From Petrosia ficiformis (lineage: Eukaryota > Porifera > Demospongiae > Haplosclerida > Petrosiidae), in the NCBI GenBank assembly GCA_947044365.1, contig OX345642.1, positions 1,744,598 to 1,808,597 on the forward strand: a stretch of 64,000 bases of DNA, in the 5' to 3' direction. Under the pieces are notes generated by a model. That model searched no databases and was not told the origin of the DNA. It was given only the letters and a program-made list of their open reading frames with translations. Below are positions 22,501-34,218 of the stretch, in pieces (the stretch's first letter is position 1; each line of letters opens with the position of its first letter). Position numbers and translations under genes: made by a program.

Positions 22501-25500
22501 CCCCATCTCTTGTAATGTGTTAGCCAACATGCACACCACAATAATCTTGTATGTCCCTGCCCCCCCTTTTCAAATTCAAGTTCCCCCCTCTCGACAAATT
22601 TTCTAAATGAGAGCCTGATGTTATTATATTATATGAACACATTTCTGTACATTGTACATTTGTATGTACAATGTGAGAAAGCTTACATATTTGTGTCATA
22701 TTTGTGTTTTATCTCATGCTGTCAATGGGGGGGTGGGATTCCCAAAGTGACATGTACATGTGCACATGTACATGTATGTGTATTGGGCTGCTTCATTAGG
22801 ATGACAATGAGCACTTCATCAACTACTTGTACATGTACATGTATTTAATGGTGAATACATGTACTTTTCAATTGTACACATGTACATGTACATTAGTGTT
22901 GCTTTATTAGGATGATAATGAGCACTTTTATTACCCTCGCCCCAAAGCATAGCCAGAAGGGTATGGTAAACATTGTGTGTGTATGTTTGCAAAATTTTGA
23001 GAAAACTATTAACAATAGTGACTAAAATGAGCTACTGGGAGACTTTATTGTACATGTACAGGTACATGTAACTAAAGTTTCTAAACGTTTCAATTGTTAG
23101 TAAATGTTCATTGTAATAGACCTGTATAATACATGTACATGTAATGTGTGGAATACGCTTGTGGTCTAATGTACACATAATATTTTGTTTTTTTCATGTT
23201 TCACTTTCTCCTTTTCTTGTATCAGGCATTGAATTGGAGACTGAATCATCACATTGTAACAGTAAACACATGGATGAATATTTACATGCAATTAACCAGT
23301 AGTTATTTCAGACCACCGGGACTTAAAGCGAGAGAGTTTGAACTGCCAGCTTACTCTCCTATGGAATTCATCAGGGCTATGCAGGTATATTGATACATGT
23401 ATACTGTTAGTTCATTAACAAAAACAATTTTAGGCTTACTAAAAGATTTTTAGTTAGCTATAGTTTAGTTAACTAAATATCACAATGCCATATTTTAGTT
23501 ATGGCTATAGTTAACTAAAACAACACTAATGTATATGTATACATGTAATGGCCCTTGATTTGGGTGGAATTATATTTGCCTAGGGCTGGGTGATACTGGT
23601 GAAGTGTGACTATCGTGATAGTAGACATCTGGTTACAGGCACGTGTGTTTGACACTGTCTTGTCCCACAACCACGTGAAAACAAACGTGTGGAGAACTGG
23701 AGATGACATGTAGATCTGTTGATCTTGACAAAGAGCTGATACATGTGTAGTTTTTCTGTTGAAGGACTCTAAGAGTGGTATATGAGAATACTTAGTTTCT
23801 CTCCCAGAAATGAAAATACTCGGAATCTGTATCCAAATTTTATTTAATTTCACTATCATGATAGTATTCACTGTTATTCAACAAGTCACTATATTAGATA
23901 TTGTTATAGTTACAAATTTCACAATCACCCAGCCAGCCCTAATATTTGATGATCCAGACTCCACACACAACAAATAAAAATTATATTATTGCAGTGCTTT
24001 AACCAATCTGCCAAATTGGATTCACCAGCCATGAAGTAATAAAGATATGTATGTGTATACTGTAGCACCAGGGGCTACCTGTAACCATGGTGATTGAGTT
24101 TATTACACTGCAATAAACAACACCACAGTTACAAGTTGCTTTAGCATGCACATGTAGTCTATTTTACTGAAATATAATTTCATTTATGTGTGTGTATGCT
24201 GCCCTCATATCATAGTTCAGCAATATGTCCATTCTTTAACTACATGTACATCTGGCTAGATATACATGTACTACATGTAATGTTGTTTCAACTAATACAT
24301 GTACACCTTTTAGTAATGCTAACTAAATTAGTCTGTAATACCACTAATATTATTTTTGTTAACAAAAAATATTTCGTTTATACATGTACATGTACAGGTA
24401 TACCTGACTATATACTGTACATGTACTATTATTAGTAATGTTATTTTTTAGCTAAATTAGTCTACTAAAACCTTTTAGTGCCTCAGCACTAGTGTTGTTT
24501 TAGTTAGACAGTAATGGCCACTTTTAGTTATACATGTACATGTAGTTACATGTACATGTATATATAGGTTTTCTCAAACTTTTAGTTTAGTTATAGTTTA
24601 ATTAACTAAGGTAATATTAGGCTAACTAAAAGTGCCCATTATTGGCCAATTTTCAGTTATAGTTTTAGTAATTTAGTTATAGTTTAGTTAAGTAAAACAA
24701 CAATATTTAGTAATGACATTATGTTCGTTGATTAATTGCAACTGAAAATGATTCGTTATTATATTAATTGACAATAATTAGATAAAGTGTGATTTGTGAT
24801 ATAGGGTGGGGAGGACTAATTAAATAAATATTGAATTTCTGGGTACTTCTCAAAAAAGCCACATACAAAGGGGCTTTTGAATAACAATAAATACACGTAC
24901 CTTTATATATTATTAATCCATTTTTTAAGATCAATAGTTTCTCTTCTTTGAATACAAGTACCACGTACACTGTGCCTTTAAATTCTCATTATAAATTATT
25001 GATCCATTTTAGGACATACATGTATCTGAGATCAATAGTTCTCTTCTTTGAATACATGTTCCATGTAGCTTTAAACTCTCATTATCATAATAACAGGTAC
25101 ATACATGTATCTGAGATCAATAGTTTCTCTTCTTGGAATACATGTTCCATGTACCTTTAATCTCTCATTATAAATTATTAATCCATTTTATATAATAAGA
25201 GGATCAATAGGAATACATGTACATGTACATGTGCTATGAAAACAGCCTTTTACATGTTTTGATTATTAATTATATTTATACATGTACATGTAGGTACTTG
25301 ATCTTTGTACACTGGATATTGCTAGTCGTCAGTTCTGTAGTAGTATATTATCAGCTTCAGCATTACATCTTGTGTCAGAGAAATGCCAGTCACACTTACA
25401 TTTAATAACAGGTAAAGTGTCTTTGTTATCATGTACATGTACAATTGTACATGTGTATGTGTATATACGTACATGTGATTAAATATGTATATCATGTATT

Positions 25501-27308
25501 CATAATTATGATTATAAACCACTATAGACATGAAAACTCATGTGCCTAGCATGCTAGCAATTAAAAGGCGTAGAAACATGTAGAAAAAATGAACAAACAA
25601 ACACAACAAACAAGCAGCCACAATGGCTTAGAAAATATTAAAACAGCCACTTGGCTTAGAAAAATAACAATCATGTACATCTACATACATGTATATTGAT
25701 ATGACTATAAAGCACAATGTACATGCAGGGGTGTGGAAACAGCCAGTCATGCAGGACATTGTCCGATAAATCTAGTGAATGTCCGGTAAAACGAAACTGA
25801 ACTGTATACAAAGTATATGGGGAGCAGGACAAGAGTGGCAAGAATAGGCCAAAATCTTCGGCAGTTGGCTCAATGTTTCCACACCCCTGTGTACATGTAC
25901 ATTATGTGTTTTATTATGGTGGAACGAGTACAGTAATTTCATGTACATTTACATGTATAAAACATGATTACATGTAAATAAACATGTACATGTAATTTAG
26001 TGAAGCATTCTTACTCGTGCATACAACTTTCAATGAGCAATTCGTACAATAGTACAAAGTTTGGAGTACCGTCCATACACATGTACGTGTACATGTACAT
26101 TGTATCTACATGTACATGTAATTGCCTTGTATACACACACAAGTATTATGTGGTTTCCTAATCTTGATTACATAACCACAAATACTATAATTCCTTTGGT
26201 CCTCTGTAGGATTTCAACTCAGTGATATTCATTTGTGTGTCAAATGGATGCAACCATTTGTTACAGTAATTAATAGAACAGGACCATCACTACAGAAATC
26301 ATTTAAAGGAGTGAGTGACTAATATACATGTTTGTAATTATTATATTTATTAGCTAAATTAATGTGGTCTCTAAAAAAGCTCACGTTGTCATGTTCATAT
26401 TATGGAGAAGTAACTAATACTATAATATATGATTACATGTACTGTAGATTAATAATATTGATGAGTGACTAATAAAATGTATTGTATGATGGAGTACATG
26501 ATTAGCTTCTTGTGGTCCCTCGGGTTCGAAGAATGACTAATATAATATATTGTATGAGTATATGATTACATGGTTCATAATATTGAGGAGTGACTAATAC
26601 ACATGTACATGTAGCTACATGTACATATGTAAATTAATGTGGTCTCTTAAAAAAAAAGCTCAAGTTTATATTATGGAGGAGTGACTAGTATTGTATTAGT
26701 GAATACATGATTAGCTTCCTGTGGTAAATGCTCCTTCTCTATGTAAATCAGAACAATGGATATTAACAATGGTTTGAAACCAATTCATGGACCTAATATG
26801 ACAATGGCAACTTAAAATTGTATTTTATAGTTTAAAGCTTTGAGCCATAAATACTCTTTTAATACTAGACTCATCCCTGGACTGCCACACCTCACAGCAA
26901 AAAACAGTCTTGTAACTTAGGCCAACATTCCCGGCACAGTGATATTTATTACCTGGATGTTGTAATGACCAATCAGATTGTCACTAATTATGACATCACT
27001 GCACCAGGAATGTTGGGCTGAGACTGAGATGTAGCAGTCATGTGACCAGACTAATTGAATACTGTCTCAGCTCAATTTTATTTAATGTCCACCTATCTCT
27101 TTCTCCTTAGGTAATACCACAAGATGCACATAACATACAAACACACGAGGTCCTCATTCAAATGTTAGAAGAGGCAACAGAGCTTCGAAAGTACCAAGAG
27201 TATCAAATGGCACCACCTCTACCAGTCTTCATGGACTGTTCTCTCTTAATGACTCCGCCAAAACAAGAAAGAAGATGTCTTGCTGAAATTAACAGTACTG
27301 CAGTATAA
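19575..27308 (+). CDS. CCNE: Cyclin E (complete, 9 exons)
   Basis: G1/S cyclin that activates CDK2. Exons 19575-19637, 19690-19749, 19872-20360, 21832-21978, 22306-22401, 23226-23384, 25294-25411, 26210-26310 and 27111-27308 encode about 476 residues in consistent phase. The N-terminus is basic (LRPRNRKR), and residues 42-150 are Q/P/S-rich and less conserved. SPLPCLSW (about 152-159) followed by LWQQM matches the centrosomal localisation segment of cyclin E. The cyclin box begins [20 protein letters not shown] (about 194 on; MRAIL-type hydrophobic patch), then [37 protein letters not shown] and VLDLCTLD. The C-terminal fold has KWMQPF and [14 protein letters not shown] motif after SLLM near residue 459 is where vertebrate cyclin E carries its Fbw7 phosphodegron. 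The stop TAA is at 27306-27308. Confidence 0.96.
21071..21268. mobile_element. MITE with TTTTTGATA termini (copy 1)
   Basis: TTTTTGATATG at the left and CTTATCAAAAACT at the right. The interior has GTGTGTGCCATTTGAGAATA, AATTAACAAAAAGTTAATGC and GAGAACTGTGCAGTGCCAAA, shared with 46731-46929 and 52563-52773. Confidence 0.75.
21380..21500. repeat. Direct duplication in cyclin E intron 3
   Basis: GTAGGTTTACTACA, CTGTAATCTGATTGGCTCTC and CTTGTACAT occur twice, about 85 bp apart. Confidence 0.75.
21990..22238. mobile_element. MITE of the AGTGTTGTTTTAGT family (degraded copy)
   Basis: Left end AGTGTTGTTTTAGT intact just inside cyclin E intron 4. The right end is decayed to AACTATAACAATATT. The interior blocks CTAAAAGTGCCCATTATTG and CACACTGCCTTACTAAAAGG are recognisable. 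Confidence 0.75.
23405..23527. mobile_element. MITE of the AGTGTTGTTTTAGT family (5'-truncated copy)
   Basis: Only the right part is present: TTAGGCTTACTAAAAG, ATCACAATGCC, then AACTAAAACAACACT at the end. Confidence 0.65.
23581..23941. mobile_element. hAT-like MITE, TAGGGCTGGG termini (copy 1)
   Basis: Starts TAGGGCTGGGTGATACTGG and ends CAATCACCCAGCCAGCCCTA. ACTATCGTGATAGTA and ACTATCATGATAGTA form internal palindromes. ATATTTG occurs on both sides of the element, consistent with a 7-8 bp target duplication. No ORF for a transposase. Confidence 0.75.
24491..24703. mobile_element. MITE of the AGTGTTGTTTTAGT family (copy in cyclin E intron 6)
   Basis: AGTGTTGTTTTAGTTAGACA to AAGTAAAACAACAA. 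A TACATGTACATG run has expanded inside it. Confidence 0.8.
24830..25200. repeat. Three tandem units of about 85-105 bp in cyclin E intron 6
   Basis: Each unit carries ATCAATAGTTTCTCTTCTT, GAATACATGTTCCATGTA and CTCTCATTATAAATTATT with small differences. Confidence 0.75.
25726..25889. mobile_element. hAT-like MITE, CAGGGGTGTGGAAAC termini (copy 1)
   Basis: CAGGGGTGTGGAAACAGCC at the left end and GTTTCCACACCCCTG at the right end are perfect inverted repeats for 15 bp. The 8-bp word TGTACATG directly flanks both sides. That word is common locally, so copy 2 at 50106-50256 is stronger evidence for the duplication. Confidence 0.85.
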
Positions 27309-27914
27309 GGTGTAATATTGGGGTTATACAGAAGTCGCCCCTAGTGTTATTTTTAAATTGTTTCTTTTTCCTTCTCCTTTTAAACATATAAATCTTTGTT
27401 ACACATTTCACATTAGGTATTTCAAATACCTTTTAACATTTTAATTGTATTTTCTTTTCGATCATCAGGTGCTTTATTGTTTAAGTAGCTTTAATAATCC
27501 ATTTTTCCCTCAACACTAACTATTTTGCTGTGTATTCATTTCTTTGGGCCCATTTCTTTACCACCACCATCATCATTTTGTGTCAAATCAATTTTTTTTG
27601 TCATCATAGTGGATTTCAGGTCATCTTTGGCAAATTTCAGTATATTGTAGTAAAACTTAGTAGATCCATTTTCTTTAGTGTTGTGTATGTGTAGATTTAT
27701 TCAGCCAAATTATTGTATAAATTGTGTTTAAAATAACAAACTGACTTTATATTATATCACATTATTATTTATTATATTATGTATATTATCATTATTCTTC
27801 AATATAAAGTTTCTGTTTACACATGAAGTCGTTACCAGAGTTTAGTAATTAATCATTTATAATGATAGTTAGGTGTTCTGAAATTACTGTTGTGTACCAC
27901 AGTAATACTATATC

Positions 27915-28168
27915 TCTGTTCATATTCATGATGTCCTCGAAATTATGATGTGATGAGTTATATAGTGTATAGTTTAATGTCATAAGGTTAATTAATACAT
28001 GATTATACTGTAACTCAGTAATGAAGGAATGGATTGAAATTTGACATACACAAAAAAGAACAGGAAGGACTATTATATGAAAATGGTGCTGGTAAAAAGA
28101 TTGTTAGACATTCCAAAGTAAAGTTATGAACATTTTTCTGAGGTCATGGTGGACGTGAATGACCTTTA
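27915..28168. mobile_element. MITE of the GACCTCA family (copy 4)
   Basis: CTGTTCATATTCATGATGTCC at the left; GGTGGACGTGAATGACCTTT at the right; ATAGTTTAATGTCATAAGG and GAAATTTGACATACAC inside. Confidence 0.75.
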
Positions 28169-28561
28169 GTATGTATATGTGAGAAATGCATTTTATAAAA
28201 ACAGCAAAATGCATATATATAATATCTAACTGGACACTTTTTTAAACCTTTATTACATACACAGTGTAGTGAAGGAGTTAAAGAAATAAATAAATATCAA
28301 CAGTGTTGAATTAGGTCCAGCAATTGGCCATTTTCTAGACAAATTCAAATAATTTTACCAGATAAACTTAACTGAATATCGCATACCTTATTACAGGAGT
28401 TATTAATGTCTTTATTATCGTCCATTGTAAAATGTCTGATTAAGTTTATCGTACATACATGTATCAGCTAGAGTGAACTCTTAATGTGCTGTCTTGTATT
28501 ACTCTGTTTGGATACAGTGCTAAGATGACTCCATTGTGTTTCAAGTGATTAACTATTTTCT

Positions 28562-28786
28562 CGTGTTGTTTTAGTTTGACAATAATGACCACTTTTAGCT
28601 ATAGTTATAGTATGACTAGTTTCTCACAATTTTAGTTTAGTTATAGTTTAAAATAATATTAGGCTTACTGAAAAGGTTTTAGTTTTAGTTAACGAGCCCA
28701 TTATTGGCCAATTTCCATTTTAGTTAGTTATAGTTATTGCAGTAGACTTGTAATCTAGTTATAATTTAGTTAACTAAAACAACACT
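28562..28786. mobile_element. MITE of the AGTGTTGTTTTAGT family (intergenic copy)
   Basis: GTGTTGTTTTAGTTTGACAA at the left and AACTAAAACAACACT at the right. The internal sequence is near-consensus, including GCCCATTATTGGCCAATTTC. Confidence 0.9.
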
Positions 28787-28907
28787 GCTATTTTCGTCCT
28801 TTTGAATGTTTTCAAAACAAAGAAATAAATAATTATTTTTGTTTATTATTGGATTGTGAATTTTCCTCTGAGGTGATTAATTTTACATTTAAAAATAAAT
28901 AATTGTC

Positions 28908-31900
28908 TCATTTTTTTGATTTTTCAGCCCTGAATCGTGACACCTTTTTGTTAGGCTAAAAAGAATAGACAAGGAATTATAGATTGCTTTGTATATACCA
29001 TAATCACATGAGCATTATAAATGTCATGTGACTGTCACATGATGCAAGCTCAATCTACTAACCTGGTCTTGTTCTGACGTAGAGGTTTTTTGTGAAGGTA
29101 TTTGCATGTCTCGTTCCACCACAAGACCAGAGAAAGGCTACAGTAAGTTTGAAATATGTAATCATAAACTATAAAGAACAAAACTTTTTAAAAATGAAGA
29201 GTACTACTGTACTCTCTGATATATAATGTGTATTGTATACATAGTACGCATTATATATAACTGATATAGTATGATGGTGACATCATCCCTTTGATGTGGT
29301 GAGTCCTATATATTGTATATAGACCTTCCATGTACACACTATGCAGGAGATGACACCATATTGTATATAGTATGCTAATAGGTCCTATATACTGAATATA
29401 GGACCCTTGTTTTGTGTCCAAGGATGTGATATAGCCCTCACAGGCTCGGGCTATATCACATCCTTGGACACAAACTCAGGTCCTATATTTTGTATATAGG
29501 ACCTATTAGCATACTATATATATTACATATACAATTATTATACTTATTACACTATAATGTTATGATACTTCATGTCCTAAACATTTATAATAGCAATCCA
29601 CAAAACTCTTATGTAACACATCTATAAATTAATGCTCTAATTTACACTACAGATTAGTATTTTGATTAAACATACCAAAACTTTAGCGTCACTTTGAAAA
29701 GGTGACATCTGCGATGTTTGTGATTGAACAAGATGTCCACCTGTCCTATGAGTACCACCTTTCTGATCATCAATACCTTTCCTTTTCACTTCATCTTCTC
29801 CACCAATCACAACAGGATCCCAGCTCACTGACTTGTTCTCTCTCGTTTTTGATACAGTATCCACTTGTTTCTCCTCTATACTCTGTTCACTGACCTCAAT
29901 TTTAATATTTTGTTTGTAGCGATTATATATCTCACCAGGATTTGCAAAAGTTGTTTCAGTATGGGTTTCAGTCTTAGTAATATTTCTTAAAAGCTCATCA
30001 TCCAGATTCTCATTCTTGCTAACTATGTCATCCTCATTCCCATTCTCAATGTCAGTATGAGTAAAAATGATAGTTTGAGGGGAATTCATTTTATGTTTAC
30101 TGTCTCTCAACAGATTATTTCCCAAATTCTCACTCACATCAGTTCTATCAACCTCTAACAGCTGTTCTTTCTCTAACTCCAAATGGTCTTCTTCTTCCTT
30201 TTCTAACTCATCCAATCGTGCCCATATATCAGCATCAGATTTAAATTCAACCTCTTTCTTCTCTCCTGCTAATTTCACTGCAGATTTCTTGGATTTAACA
30301 GACGCAGCTTTCACTCTCTCCTTATGGGCTATGGAATTAAAAAAAAGATATTTTCAATTACTAAACATTTTAAGATGAATTATTTCTTCAAAAGTAAATA
30401 TTGACCTCTTTTCCATTTTTCCTCTTTGATTGGATCATATTCTTCTCTGATGTCTAAAAGTTCCTTTTTAGTACAAATAAATATAATAATACTTGTGCTA
30501 TATACATATATATATATATATATAGTATGATGGTGACATCATCCCTTTGATGTGGTGAGTTCTATATATTGTATATAGACCTTCTATGTGCACACTATGC
30601 AGGAGATGTTACCATCATACAATATATTGTATATAGTATGCTAATAGGTCCTATATACTGAATATAGGACCTATTAGCATACTATATAAATATGTATATA
30701 CATTGTACCGACCTCCTTTTTTGTTTGTAAATCTGAAGTAAAAGAATGTCTTACGTTCATCTCTTCCAGCTGCTGTCTGTCAGTTTGAAGCTGGCTAACA
30801 ATATCTGTATTCATAAGTAATTAATTTTCTATTACAAAAATATGAATTGATGATCTCATGAGATATGATCAGTAAATTACTTGCAGACCAGTCAACCCTT
30901 GTATATTATACGTACATCTCTGTATACTATTTGGATATATCTACTGTTTGTACATCTCTGTACACTATTTGTACATCTCTGTACACTGTTTCTACATATC
31001 TGTATACTATTTGAATACCTCAGTATAGTATTTGTACATCTCTGTATACTATTTGAATACCTCAGTATAGTATTTGTACATCTCTGTATACTATTTGAAT
31101 ACCTCAGTATAGTATTTGTACATCTCTGTACACTATTTATACACAGTTTGTAAATCTCTATTATATTGTTTCTATATAGTTTCTAGCTCACATTTCTTTC
31201 TCCTTTCAATTATTTCATAAGCCTGTTTTGCTGTTCTTGTGGTAAACCAGTTATCACCCAGTAAAACCAGTATTTCATTAGTGTGATACAACTGACCAGG
31301 CATATACGCAACACGACCAAACGGAACCTAAAATATAAAGATGAAATTCTGAGATGTCGATCATTGATGCTGTATGTATTAAATCATTTTGTAGGTCTCA
31401 TTCTAATACATTGGGTATGGGAATGTGGATGTGTCTTTATTTATCTCACCATCACATCATGAGTGAGTTTTGAAGGAAGTGTTGCCAGTCGTTCTTGTAA
31501 AATAGTATAATCAGCTTCAAATTTCTCCCTGTATTTTGATAAATATTAATATTAATATCTTGTATAACGATATCATAGTATACTAGGAGTTGATGAACAG
31601 CAAAGTCACAAAAGAGTCTGGAGATATCAGACTGTTAGGTCACAATACTGCACACCCACATATGATAACTTCCTAAATGGTAAGTTTTCCAAAAAAAAAC
31701 CCTTTGTGGTCATAATTTACTATCAATATACATATGTGTTAGTCTCATGAAGCCAGACCCAACTTCAACTTGTCTGACTCCGTGAGACTACATACATACG
31801 TATGTATGTGGATGCATGTAGGCACATATGCACCAATGTATGTGGATGTATTTAGGTATGTATGCACCAATGTATGTGGATGTATGTACATGTAGGTAGG

Positions 31901-34128
31901 TATTATGCACCAATGTATATGGATGTATGTAGGTAGGTAGTATGCACCAATGTATGTGGATATATGTAGGTAGGTAGTATGCACCAACGTATGTGGATGC
32001 ATGTAGGTAGGCCAATGTATGTGGATGTATGTAGGTTGGTAGTATGCACCAATGTATGTGGATGTATGTAGGTAGGTAGTATGCACCAATGTATGTAGAT
32101 GTATGTAGGTAGTATGCACCAATGTATGTGGATGTATGTAGGTAGGTAGTATGCACCAATGTATGTGGGTGTATGTAGGTAGGTAGTATGCACCAATGTA
32201 CATTGTATGTAGATGTATGTAGGTAGTATGCACCAATGTATGTGGATGTATGTAGGTAGGTAGTATGCACCAATGTATGTGGATGTATGTAGGTAGGTAG
32301 TATGCACCAATGTATGTGGATGTATGTAGGTAGGTATTATGCACCAATGTATGTAGATGTATGTAGGTAGGTAGTATGCACCAATGTATGTAGATGTATG
32401 TAGGTAGTATGCACCAATGTATGTGGATGTATGTAGGTAGGTAGTATGCACCAATGTATGTAGATGTATGTAGGTAGGTATTATGCACCAATGTATGTAG
32501 ATGTATGTAGGTAGGTAGTATGCACCAATGTATGTGGATGTATGTAGGTAGGTATTATGCACCAATGTATGTGGATGCATGTAGGTAGGCCAATGTATGT
32601 GGATGTATGTAGGTAGGTAGTATGCACCAATGTATGTGGATGCATGTAGGTAGGCCAATGTATGTGGATGTATGTAGGTAGGTAGTATGCACCAATGTAT
32701 GTGGATGTATGTAGGTAGTATGCACCAATGTATGTGGATGTATGTAGGTAGGTAGTATGCACCAATGTATGTGGATGTATGTAGGTAGGTATTATGCACC
32801 AATGTATGTGGATGTATGTAGGTAGGTAGTATGCACCAATGTATGTGGATGTATGTAGGTAGGTATTATGCACCAATGTATGTGGATGTATGTAGGTAGG
32901 TAGTATGCACCAATGTATGTGGATGTATGTAGGTAGGTAGTATGCACCAATGTATGTGGATGTATGTAGGTAGGTAGTATGCACCAATGTATGTGGATGT
33001 ATGTAGGTAGGTAGTATGCACCAATGTATGTGGATGTATGTAGGTAGGTAGTATGCACCAATGTATGTGGATGTATGTAGGTAGGTATTATGCACCAATG
33101 TATGTGGATGTATGTAGGTAGGTAGTATGCACCAATGTATGTGGATGTATGTAGGTAGGTAGTATGCACCAATGTATGTAGATGTATGTAGGTAGTATGC
33201 ACCAATGTATGTGGATGTATGTAGGTAGGTAGTATGCACCAATGTATGTGGATGTATGTAGGTAGGTAGTATGCACCAATGTATGTGGATGTATGTAGGT
33301 AGGTAGTATGCACCAATGTATGTGGATGTATGTAGGTAGGTAGTATGCACCAATGTATGTAGATGTATGTAGGTAGTATGCACCAATGTATGTGGATGTA
33401 TGTAGGTAGGTATTATGCACCAATGTATGTGGATGCATGTAGGTAGGCCAATGTATGTGGATGTATGTAGGTAGGTAGTATGCACCAACGTATGTGGATG
33501 CATGTAGGTAGGCCAATGTATGTGGATGTATGTAGGTAGGTAGTATGCACCAATGTATGTAGATGTATGTAGGTAGTATGCACCAATGTATGTGGATGTA
33601 TGTAGGTAGGTAGTATGCACCAATGTATGTGGATGTATGTAGGTAGGTAGTATGCACCAATGTATGTAGATGTATGTAGGTAGTATGCACCAATGTATGT
33701 GGATGTATGTAGGTAGGTAGTATGCACCAATGTATGTGGATGTATGTAGGTAGGTATTATGCACCAATGTATGTGGATGTATGTAGGTAGGTAGTATGCA
33801 CCAATGTATGTAGATGTATGTAGATGTATGTAGGTAGTATGCACCAATGTATGTGGATGTATGTAGGTAGGTAGTATGCACCAATGTATGTGGATGTATG
33901 TAGGTAGGTATTATGCACCAATGTATGTGGATGTATGTAGGTTGGTAGTATGCACCAATGTATGTGGATGTATGTAGGTAGGTAGTATGCACCAACGTAC
34001 CATTGCTTTATCCTTTCCTTTATGATGTTGATCTCCTAAGACAAGAAAAAAGACATTTTAAGTCAGAAAAGGATTGTGATGTTGTATACCTTTATGTACT
34101 CTTGTTGTAATCTTGAATAAGAGTCCAT
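28908..34128 (-). CDS. URI1: URI1, unconventional prefoldin RPB5 interactor (9 exons)
   Basis: Alpha-class prefoldin-like co-chaperone that binds the RPB5 subunit of RNA polymerases and joins the R2TP/prefoldin-like complex. Exons in transcription order: 34090-34128, 34001-34035, 31450-31528, 31192-31327, 30713-30804, 30406-30463, 29676-30328, 29063-29137, 28908-28943. The total is 1203 nt, about 400 residues. The prefoldin part (about 1-140) has MDSYSRLQQEYIK, LQERLATLPSKLTHDVMVPF, GRVAYMPGQLYHTNE and VLLGDNWF, then KQAYEIIERRKK and a second helix ending LLDIREEYDP. The acidic middle starts ADIWARLDELEKEEED (the URI signature ELWARLDELE). Downstream SVSWDPV and PFSGLVVERDM match conserved URI1 segments, and the tail ends VSRFRAEKSKK as in vertebrates. 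It is shorter than human URI1 (about 535), mainly through a shorter acidic linker. Intron 2 holds a 2.2-kb minisatellite. Confidence 0.92.
29265..29521. mobile_element. Palindromic MITE, TATAGTATGATGGTGACATC family (copy 1), with nested hairpin
   Basis: TATAGTATGATGGTGACATC at the left and TTAGCATACTATATA at the right. TAGTATGCTAATAGGTCC near 29368 pairs with GGACCTATTAGCATACTA near the right end. A separate perfect hairpin (29411-29474) has inserted between these arms; copy 2 at 30521-30688 lacks it. It lies in intron 7 of URI1. Confidence 0.8.
29411..29474. repeat. Perfect 26-bp stem hairpin nested in a MITE
   Basis: Arms 29411-29436 (TTTGTGTCCAAGGATGTGAT start) and 29449-29474 (ending CATCCTTGGACACAAA) are exact reverse complements over 26 bp. 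The 12-nt loop is CTCACAGGCTCG. It is transcribed as part of the URI1 intron. Confidence 0.9.
30521..30688. mobile_element. Palindromic MITE, TATAGTATGATGGTGACATC family (copy 2)
   Basis: Same ends as copy 1. The 3' half is an uninterrupted hairpin: TATAGTATGCTAATAGGTCC pairs with GGACCTATTAGCATACTATA around a short ATACTGAATAT centre. Confidence 0.8.
30890..31150. repeat. Tandem repeat of about 42 bp in URI1 intron 4
   Basis: TTTGTACATCTCTGTATACT and ATTTGAATACCTCAGTATAG alternate in three full and several partial units. The plus-strand ORF here is repeat-generated. Confidence 0.85.
31795..33998. repeat. 37-bp minisatellite, about 60 copies, filling URI1 intron 2
   Basis: Unit of 37 bp starting GTATGCACCAATGTATGTGG and ending in GGTAGGTA. 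Frequent 33-bp variants lack one GGTA, shorter ones lack the GTATGCA part, and some have TATTATGCA in place of TAGTATGCA. It is flanked directly by the exon 2 donor (34000). Because 37 is not a multiple of 3 and no stop occurs in any frame, the minus strand shows ORFs up to 504 codons; these are not genes. Confidence 0.97.
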
Positions 34129-34218
34129 ACTCTCCGGATATTTCAGTAATATTCCAAAAGAGGCCAATAGAATTGCTGTATTTTCCTGTGTTACGTTGTC
34201 CACGTGCTCGTTGGAGTG
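34129..34218. promoter_or_regulatory. Compact bidirectional promoter, URI1 / MRPL3
   Basis: Only 90 bp separate the divergent ATGs of URI1 (minus, 34128) and MRPL3 (plus, 34219). Both 5' UTRs and core promoters must be within or overlap this segment and the first exons. No TATA box is obvious. Confidence 0.7.

Larger units (their letters stand above)
27309..28907. other. Convergent intergenic region, cyclin E / URI1 3' sides
   Basis: Contains the presumed cyclin E 3' UTR (AT-rich, no clear single AATAAA choice), a GACCTCA-family MITE (27915-28168) and an AGTGTTGTTTTAGT-family MITE (28562-28786). No further gene seen. Confidence 0.6.

Noticed and set aside
32481..33995. 504-codon minus-strand ORF of TYIHIHW..CILP repeats
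   Set aside because: It is the 37-bp minisatellite read through; the unit has no stops in three frames, and neighbouring ORFs in other frames are equally long.
31745..33998. CRISPR-like array of regular repeats
   Set aside because: There are no unique spacers: the whole period is conserved, and it lies in a eukaryotic intron.
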